DNA from: CAZIXN01 sp039180415
Lineage (GTDB): Bacteria; Planctomycetota; Phycisphaerae; Phycisphaerales; Phycisphaeraceae
Direction: 5' to 3'
NCBI GenBank assembly: GCA_039180415.1
Contig: JBCDDH010000069.1
Span: 1-19,859, forward strand
Length of the DNA stretch: 19,859 nucleotides
Both the position numbers and the translations under genes were made by a program. The notes under the pieces are model-generated. The model was not told where the DNA came from, did no database searches, and worked only from the letters and a program-made list of their open reading frames with translations. Of this stretch, positions 14,865-19,859 are shown piece after piece (the stretch's first letter is position 1; each line of letters starts with the position of its first letter).

Positions 14865-16142
14865 ATGCCGCAAGCCACCCCGCCGCCGGGCGTCCCCTCC
14901 CGCACCGCCCGACCCGCCGGCTTCCGGCCGATCGCGGCGGCGATCCCGCTGGCCGCGTTGCTCTCGGCCTGCTCCTCGCAAGAACCGCCGCCGCCCCCGC
15001 CGCCGCCCGCGGTGATCGTGCAGAGCCCCGAGGTCCGCGACGTCACGTCGTACTACCGCTACACCGGGAACATGGCCGCCGTCGAATCGGTCGAGGTCCG
15101 GGCCCGCGTCACGGGCGAACTCCAAAGCAAGCACTTCACGGCAAGCACCAACGTCGAGGCGGGCGATCTGCTTTTCGTCATCGAGCCCGCGCCGTTTGAG
15201 GCTGAGGTCGCCGCCGCCGATGCACAAGTCGAGCAAGCCCGAGCCGCGCTCGAGCTCGCCGAGATCGAGAAGCAGCGGATCGATCAGGCGTTCGAGCGCA
15301 ACGCGGCGACCGAGCAGGAACGCCTCCGCGCCGACGCCACCGTCAAGCAGCGCGTCGCCGAACTCAAGGGCGCCCAAGCCGAGCTGAGACAAGCGAACAT
15401 CCAGCTGAGCTACACGCAGATCAAGGCTCCGATCGCCGGCCGGGTCGATCGCGAACTCGTCGACGTCGGCAACCTCGTTTCCGGCACGCAGGGCACGCTG
15501 CTCACCACCGTCACGCAGCTCGACCCGATCCACGCGTACTTCGATGTGTCCGAACGCATCGTCCTCGAGTACCTCGAGCGCGGCCGCAACGGCGGCGTCG
15601 GCGAAGAAGCCGAACCGCCGCCGCTGGAAATCGCCCGGGCCAGCGACCCCGACGGCACGTTCCCGTTCACCGGCTTCGTCGATTTCGTGGCCCCCCGCGT
15701 CGATAATCAGACCGGCACGATCCAGGTCCGCGGCCTGTTCGACAACGGCGACGACGCGTTGTTCCCCGGCTTGTTCGTCCGCGTCCGGGCGCCGTACGAC
15801 ACGATCCAAGGCGCGGTGGTCGTGCCGCAAGACGCGGTGGGCACCGACCTGGCCGGCGACTTCGTGCTCATCGTCGGCGACGGCGACATCGTCCAACGCA
15901 TCGGCGTCACGCTCGGCGAGCCCAACGACGACGGCACCGTCACGGTGCTCACCGGCTTGGCCGGCTCGGAGCGCATCATCGTGGAAGGCCTCCAAAAGGC
16001 CCGACCCGGCAACCCCGTCTCGCCGACGCCGCATGACACGCCCGCCCCGACGGACAACCCTCCTATCGACAATCCACCAACCGACAACCCACCCATCGAT
16101 AACACCCCCATCGACAACCCCGTCACCGAAGCGGAGAGCTAA
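14865..16142 (+). CDS. RND efflux periplasmic adaptor (membrane fusion) lipoprotein
   Basis: Periplasmic adaptor of 425 residues, AcrA/MexA type, linking the pump at 16146 to an outer-membrane channel. The N terminus is a lipoprotein signal with lipobox LSAC (Cys36), followed by SSQE and an eight-proline run. The barrel-sandwich halves are at about 72-106 (VEVRARVTGELQ, GDLLFVIEP) and 192-214 (IKAPIAGRVDRELVDVGNLV), flanking an Ala/Glu-rich coiled-coil hairpin (113-185). Beta-barrel and membrane-proximal domains follow (FVDFVAPRVDNQTGTIQVRG, LFPGLFVRV, VVVPQDAV). The tail beyond ~385 is unusual: a DNPPI-type pentapeptide repeated five times. ATG 14865 is used; no Shine-Dalgarno is visible. 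Confidence 0.93.
   Translation: MPQATPPPGVPSRTARPAGFRPIAAAIPLAALLSACSSQEPPPPPPPPAVIVQSPEVRDVTSYYRYTGNMAAVESVEVRARVTGELQSKHFTASTNVEAGDLLFVIEPAPFEAEVAAADAQVEQARAALELAEIEKQRIDQAFERNAATEQERLRADATVKQRVAELKGAQAELRQANIQLSYTQIKAPIAGRVDRELVDVGNLVSGTQGTLLTTVTQLDPIHAYFDVSERIVLEYLERGRNGGVGEEAEPPPLEIARASDPDGTFPFTGFVDFVAPRVDNQTGTIQVRGLFDNGDDALFPGLFVRVRAPYDTIQGAVVVPQDAVGTDLAGDFVLIVGDGDIVQRIGVTLGEPNDDGTVTVLTGLAGSERIIVEGLQKARPGNPVSPTPHDTPAPTDNPPIDNPPTDNPPIDNTPIDNPVTEAES
16053..16127 (+). repeat. 15-bp tandem repeat x5 encoding DNPPI pentapeptides
   Basis: Five contiguous 15-bp units begin at 16053, 16068, 16083, 16098 and 16113, each starting GA(C/T)AA. They encode DNPPI, DNPPT, DNPPI, DNTPI and DNPVT at the C terminus of the adaptor. 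Units differ at third positions, so the repeat is not freshly expanded. Confidence 0.9.
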
Positions 16143-16145
16143 GCC

Positions 16146-19100
16146 ATGTCCCGCTTCTTCATCGACCGTCCGGTCTTCGCGACCGTCGTCGCGCTGATCA
16201 TGATGCTCATCGGCGGCATCTCCGTCCTGCTCCTGCCCGTCGAGCAGTACCCCGAGATCGCCCCGCCCGTGGTGCAGGTCACGGCGAGCTACCCTGGGGC
16301 CGACGCGCAAACGCTCGTCGACACCGTCACCGCCCCGCTCGAGCAGGAAATCAACGGCGTCGAGGGCATGATCTACATGAAGTCGACCTCGACGGCCCAG
16401 GGCACCGTCACGATCGACGTCACCTTCGAGCTGGGCACCGACCCCGACCTCGCCTCGGTCTACACCCAAAACCGCGTCGCCATCGCCGAGCCCCGCCTAC
16501 CCGAGGAGGTGACGCGTCAAGGCGTGCAGACCAAGAAGCGCTCGACCAGCCTGCTGATGGTCATCTCGGTCAAGGCCGCCACCGACGAAGCCGGCAACCC
16601 GGTCAACCCCGACGTCGACGACCTGTACCTCAGCAACTACGTCGAGGTGTTCATCAAGGACCGGCTGGCCCGCGTGCCGGGCGTCGGGGAGGTGTTCATC
16701 TTCGGCGGCAAGCCGTTTTCGATGCGGGTCTGGATCGACCCCGAGAAGCTGGCCGCCCGCGACCTCACGACCACCGACCTGCTCACCGCGCTGCGAGAAC
16801 AGAACGTGCAGGTGTCCGGCGGTCAGGTGGGCCAAGAACCCGCCACCACCGAGTCGGGCTTTCAATTCACGGTCACGACCCAGGGCCGGCTGAGCAGCGT
16901 CCAACAGTTCGCCAACATCGTGCTCAAGGTCGGCGACGACCAACGCGTGGTCCGCATCGGCGACGTGGCCCGCGTCGAGTTGTCCGCGCAGGATTACGCT
17001 TGGGACTCCGAAATCAACGGCCGCCCCGCCGCCACGCTGGGCATCTACCAGCTCCCCGGCTCCAACGCGGTCGCGGTCGCCGACGGCATCCGCGGTGCGC
17101 TCGAAGAGCTCGCCGTCGACTTCCCGGAAGACATCGATTACCAGGTCACCTTCGACTTCACCGACTTCGTCCGCGCTTCGATCGAAGAAGTCGTCACCAC
17201 CCTCTTCATCGCCGCCTTCCTGGTGTTCCTCGTCACGTACCTGTTCCTCCAGGACTGGCGGGCCACGTTGATCCCCACCGTTACCATCCCCGTTTCGCTG
17301 CTCGCGACCTTCGGCGTGCTGCTGCTGGCGGGCTTCTCGCTCAACCTGCTCACGCTGTTCGGCATCATCCTGGCCATCGGCATCGTCGTGGACGACGCGA
17401 TCGTCGTCGTCGAGAACACCGCCCGCAACATCGACGAGAAGGGCCTCGACGCCAAGGAAGCCGCCCGCCAAGCGATGGACGAAGTCAGCGGCGCGCTGGT
17501 CGCCACCACGCTGGTTGTTCTGGCCGTGTTCATCCCCGCAGCCCTGCTGGGCGGCATGACCGGCGTGCTCTACCAGCAGTTCGCCATCACCATCGCCGTG
17601 GCCACGTGCTTCTCCACCGTCAACGCCCTAACGCTCAGCCCGGCGCTCTGCGGCATCCTGCTGCGACCGTCTACGGAAACACGCTTCTTCCTCTTCAAGT
17701 GGTTCAACTCGTTGTTGAGCACGACACGCGACGGCTACCTCTGGCTGGTCGGCAAAGCACTGCGACTCGGCATCGTCGTCGTGGTGCTTTTCGCCGGCGT
17801 CGTGGCCGGCACCGTCGTCCTCCAACGCACCACGCCCACCGGGTTCATCCCGCCCGACGACATGGGCTATTTCTTCGTCAACGCTCAGCTCCCCGACGCC
17901 GCCAAGCTCGCCCGCACCCGCGGCGTCATGGACCAGGTCGAGCAGATCGCCCTGAGTACCCCCGGCGTCGCCGACGTCGTCACCGTCAACGGTTACTCCC
18001 TGCTCGCCGGTGCTCAAGGCTCGAACAACGGGTTCGCGGTCGTCATCTTGGACAATTGGGCCGAGCGAGCTCACGTCAACCAGATCCTCGGGCAGGTCGG
18101 CGCGCGATTCGCCCAGATCCCCGAGGGCATCGTGTTCCCGTTCCCGCCGCCTGCGATCCAGGGCCTGGGCAGCTCCGGCGGCTTCGAGTATCAACTCCAG
18201 GACCGCGGCGGCAGCGGCGTTGAGGCCCTGCAGGACGCCGCCGACGAGATGATCTTTGCCGCCACGGACGACCCGCAGCTCACACAGATGTTCACCGGGT
18301 TCCGCGCCCGCGTGCCGCAGCTGTTCGTCGATATCGACCGCGTCAAAACCCAACGGCTCGGCGTGCCGCTCTCGGTCGTCTTCGACACCATGGCGACCAA
18401 TCTGGGGGGCAGCTACGTCAACGACTTCAACTACTTCGGCCGGGTCTACCGGGTGTACGCCCAGGCCGAGCCCCGCTTCCGAGCCGACGCGGGCGACATC
18501 CTGCAACTCAAGGTCCGTAACCAAGCCGGCGACACCCTCCCGCTCGACGCCGTCGCCACGATCGAAAACGACCTCGGCCCCTCCGTCATCAATCGCTTCA
18601 ACCTGTTCCCCGCGGCGACGATCACGGGGCAGGCTTCGGCGGGCGTCTCGTCCGGCGAAGCCATCCAGACGATGCGTCGCCTCTCGGGGAACGTCCTGCC
18701 GACCGGCTTCGGCTACGAATGGTCCGGCCAGACGTACCAGGAGCTCAAGGCCGGCAGCCAGGCCTCCATCGCGTTCCTGCTCGGGTTTGTCGTCGTGTTC
18801 CTCGTGCTCGCCGCGCAATACGAAAGTTGGACCATCCCGATCACGATCCTGCTGACCGTGCCGCTGGGCGTGTGCGGCGCGCTGGTGGGCGTCAACGCGA
18901 TGGGCCTCGACGCCAACATCTACACCCAGGTCGGCTTCATCCTGCTCATCTCGCTGGTCGCCAAGAACGCGATCCTGATCGTCGAATTCGCCCGCGACCT
19001 GCGGATCAAGCGGGGACTCGCGGCCCGCGAAGCCGCGGCCGAATCCGCCAAGCTCCGTTTCCGCCCGATCCTGATGACGGCCGTCTCGTTCATCTTCAGC

Positions 19101-19301
19101 ACGTTCCCACTGGTGATCGCCACCGGTGCCGGCGCCGCCAGCCGGGTCTCGCTCGGCACGGCCGTGTTCTTCGGCATGCTGCTCGCCACGGTCGTCGGCC
19201 TGCTGTTCACGCCGAGCTTTTACGCGATGATCGAACAGATCCGAGACCGCGTGCTGGGCAAAAAGAAGACCACGGAACCCGAAGCGGGTGAAACGGCTTA
19301 A
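16146..19301 (+). CDS. RND multidrug efflux pump, inner-membrane permease (AcrB/HAE1 family)
   Basis: Proton-driven inner-membrane efflux pump of 1051 residues, the normal length for AcrB/MexB. It starts MSRFFIDRPVFA and TM1 follows, as throughout HAE1. The proton-relay residues are present: Asp416-Asp417 in GIVVDDAIVVVEN (TM4) and Lys940 in VAKNAILIVEFARD (TM10). Family blocks PPVVQVTASYPGADAQ, GTTFIPP-like TPTGFIPPDDMGYF, and the C-terminal FRPILMTAVSFIFSTFPLVIATGAG are intact, as is the internal two-fold repeat. Substrates cannot be told, but the HAE1 type exports hydrophobic and amphiphilic compounds. GGAG (16133-16136) lies 9 nt before the ATG, within the last codons of the adaptor gene, so translation is probably coupled. 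No tolC-like gene follows; the outer-membrane partner must lie elsewhere. Confidence 0.96.
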   Translation: MSRFFIDRPVFATVVALIMMLIGGISVLLLPVEQYPEIAPPVVQVTASYPGADAQTLVDTVTAPLEQEINGVEGMIYMKSTSTAQGTVTIDVTFELGTDPDLASVYTQNRVAIAEPRLPEEVTRQGVQTKKRSTSLLMVISVKAATDEAGNPVNPDVDDLYLSNYVEVFIKDRLARVPGVGEVFIFGGKPFSMRVWIDPEKLAARDLTTTDLLTALREQNVQVSGGQVGQEPATTESGFQFTVTTQGRLSSVQQFANIVLKVGDDQRVVRIGDVARVELSAQDYAWDSEINGRPAATLGIYQLPGSNAVAVADGIRGALEELAVDFPEDIDYQVTFDFTDFVRASIEEVVTTLFIAAFLVFLVTYLFLQDWRATLIPTVTIPVSLLATFGVLLLAGFSLNLLTLFGIILAIGIVVDDAIVVVENTARNIDEKGLDAKEAARQAMDEVSGALVATTLVVLAVFIPAALLGGMTGVLYQQFAITIAVATCFSTVNALTLSPALCGILLRPSTETRFFLFKWFNSLLSTTRDGYLWLVGKALRLGIVVVVLFAGVVAGTVVLQRTTPTGFIPPDDMGYFFVNAQLPDAAKLARTRGVMDQVEQIALSTPGVADVVTVNGYSLLAGAQGSNNGFAVVILDNWAERAHVNQILGQVGARFAQIPEGIVFPFPPPAIQGLGSSGGFEYQLQDRGGSGVEALQDAADEMIFAATDDPQLTQMFTGFRARVPQLFVDIDRVKTQRLGVPLSVVFDTMATNLGGSYVNDFNYFGRVYRVYAQAEPRFRADAGDILQLKVRNQAGDTLPLDAVATIENDLGPSVINRFNLFPAATITGQASAGVSSGEAIQTMRRLSGNVLPTGFGYEWSGQTYQELKAGSQASIAFLLGFVVVFLVLAAQYESWTIPITILLTVPLGVCGALVGVNAMGLDANIYTQVGFILLISLVAKNAILIVEFARDLRIKRGLAAREAAAESAKLRFRPILMTAVSFIFSTFPLVIATGAGAASRVSLGTAVFFGMLLATVVGLLFTPSFYAMIEQIRDRVLGKKKTTEPEAGETA

Positions 19302-19321
19302 GCCTGCCCCGCGGTTCTTGT

Positions 19322-19552
19322 CTAACGCGTGGAATGGACCCTCACGAGTTCGGCCGAGAAAATCCTCCACGCGTCCGTGCCCGCCGCTTGCCGGAAGCCC
19401 AGCCGCTGCCGCGCGGACGCGTCCCCGACTTCTGCGTCCACGACAATCGACGCCACCGTGTCTTGCTCGGTCGTACTCATCGTCGTCACCCATATCAGCG
19501 ACGCGCCGCCGCCCCTCGCCAACGCATCGGGCAGCGGGACCGATCGTCACCG
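19322..19552 (-). other. Coding-like remnant of unknown identity
   Basis: One minus-strand frame ending at TAG (19322-19324) has the high third-position GC expected of genes here and a natural-looking composition (ASLIWVTT, VVDAEVGDASARQRLGF, AGTDAWRIFSAEL). It has no good start: a TGA closes the frame just upstream, within the OB-fold fragment's coding sequence, and it is in a different frame from that fragment. I do not recognise the protein. It could be the 3' end of a gene whose front was replaced. The rest of 19302-19544 shows nothing else recognisable. Confidence 0.3.
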
Positions 19553-19724
19553 TGGTTGAATAGATCGTGCCCTCGCCCGAGGCTTCGACCCACTCCAGGT
19601 CCTCCTCGCCCGAGCCCGGCACGAACGCACGGGGATAGAACACATAGGTCCCGGTCGAGGCCGAGCGCTGGATCATGAACTTGCCGTCGGCCAGATATGC
19701 CTCGAACTGCTTCTCCGGTCCCAT
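19545..19724 (-). pseudogene. Truncated OB-fold/DUF35-family (acyl-CoA-associated) gene fragment
   Basis: From ATG 19724 about 60 residues match the start of Zn-ribbon/OB-fold (DUF35) proteins: an N-terminal helix (KQFEAYLADGKF), then QRSASTGTYVFYPRAF and EEDLEWVEASGEGTIYSTT. These proteins accompany thiolases and other acyl-CoA enzymes. Resemblance stops after STTVT; the OB-fold core (YNVALVDLDEG-type) is missing. The frame then runs on without a stop, antisense into the RND gene, as arginine/acid-rich shadow sequence. The four zinc-ribbon Cys positions read Ser, Thr, Val and Ser, a state I recall from some proteobacterial members. The start has a strong Shine-Dalgarno. Codon choice (tat, tcg, ctg) and the cupin neighbour differ in style from the rest of the window, so transfer or an assembly join is likely. 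Confidence 0.6.
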
Positions 19725-19727
19725 CAA

Positions 19728-19736
19728 TCCTCCCTT
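19728..19736 (-). promoter_or_regulatory. Strong ribosome binding site of the OB-fold fragment
   Basis: AAGGGAGGA on the minus strand lies ~4-5 nt before the ATG at 19724 and fixes the start. It is the strongest Shine-Dalgarno in the window, unlike the mostly SD-less starts of the main block. Confidence 0.7.
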
Positions 19737-19758
19737 GCGGACGGGCTCTCGGCCCATC

Positions 19759-19859
19759 TCATCCTTTCCATACGACCTCGACGAACCGCAGCTCGCCTGG
19801 CCCTGCATTGATTACCTCGTGCTCGACGCCTGCGTCGCGGTAGTAGGATTGCCCCGCCA
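19759..19859 (-). CDS. Cupin-domain protein, C-terminal end only
   Basis: The last 33 codons of a gene running off the right edge, ending with TGA at 19759-19761. The visible residues include SYYRDAGVEHEVINAG and ELRFVEVVWKG, the pattern of the second conserved cupin motif (G-x-x-H-x-x-x-N) and the final strand. Cupins are small beta-barrels, either metal enzymes or sugar/ligand binders; the fragment is too short to tell which. It is 34 bp upstream of the OB-fold fragment on the same strand, so the two probably formed an operon. Codons such as gca, gta, gga and aaa are less GC-biased than in the rest of the window. Confidence 0.65.
   Translation of the reverse strand, partial: AGQSYYRDAGVEHEVINAGPGELRFVEVVWKG

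Noticed and set aside
14859..16469. 536-codon minus-strand open frame opposite the RND adaptor
   Set aside because: Low-complexity D/G/R/V-rich product typical of antisense frames in GC-rich DNA; the plus-strand adaptor is clear.
17628..19808. Long 726-codon minus-strand open frame antisense to the RND pump, continuing from the OB-fold fragment
   Set aside because: Beyond the first 60 codons from 19724 it is arginine/aspartate-rich shadow sequence with poor third-position GC, lying opposite an unmistakable RND gene.
1..19859. CRISPR arrays, tRNA or rRNA genes, transposases, phage genes
   Set aside because: No regularly spaced repeats, no tRNA-like cloverleaf or rRNA signatures, and no transposase or integrase motifs were seen on either strand.

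Overview
The window looks like a bacterial chromosome segment of high GC content (about two thirds or more by eye). Genes are tightly packed on both strands and it is mostly housekeeping and cell-envelope content. Several features suggest a member of the Planctomycetota, perhaps Phycisphaerae-like: an IspD with lineage-style insertions, a DUF4126 membrane protein, a lemA-M48 peptidase pair, an Aat transferase, a PTPS-family protein with an E-x-x-H-G-H motif, and a GC-rich hairpin of a kind I recall from planctomycete intergenic DNA. This placement is an inference from gene style, not a phylogeny.

Layout. Positions 2-1729 (+) are the 3' part of a TPR protein with a gluzincin (HExxH) peptidase domain. 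Then come ispD (-, 1731-2624) and, divergently, aat (+, 2744-3394). A minus-strand cluster lemA - M48 peptidase/TerB-like fusion - LysM lipoprotein runs from 6736 down to 3407. Next are a secreted SMP-30/gluconolactonase-like protein (-) divergent from a Gfo/Idh/MocA oxidoreductase (+), and a DUF4126 membrane protein (-) divergent from a PP2C phosphatase with an unrecognised C-terminal domain (+). A minus-strand run pgeF - ABC transporter ATPase - metallophosphoesterase follows (14431 down to 11417). Divergent from pgeF is a plus-strand run: PTPS-family gene, RND periplasmic adaptor lipoprotein, RND inner-membrane pump (14454-19301). No TolC-type outer-membrane gene is seen.

The right end (19302-19859) differs from the rest. 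It holds the first 60 or so codons of an OB-fold/DUF35-like gene that loses its family resemblance abruptly, an out-of-frame coding-like remnant, and the 3' end of a cupin gene running off the edge. Their codon use and strong Shine-Dalgarno sequence differ from the neighbours. This is either a decayed acquired fragment or an assembly join.

The most interesting signal is not a gene. Eight genes that open a transcription unit (ispD, aat, SMP-30, Gfo/Idh, DUF4126, PP2C, pgeF, PTPS) each have a TANNNT hexamer ending only 6-9 nt before the start codon and no visible Shine-Dalgarno. lemA has the same kind of -10 box about 33 nt upstream plus a good Shine-Dalgarno, and several genes inside operons (LysM, RND pump) have a Shine-Dalgarno. 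This is the pattern expected if leaderless transcription is common here. At the pgeF/PTPS pair the two opposed -10 boxes overlap, forming a compact bidirectional promoter.
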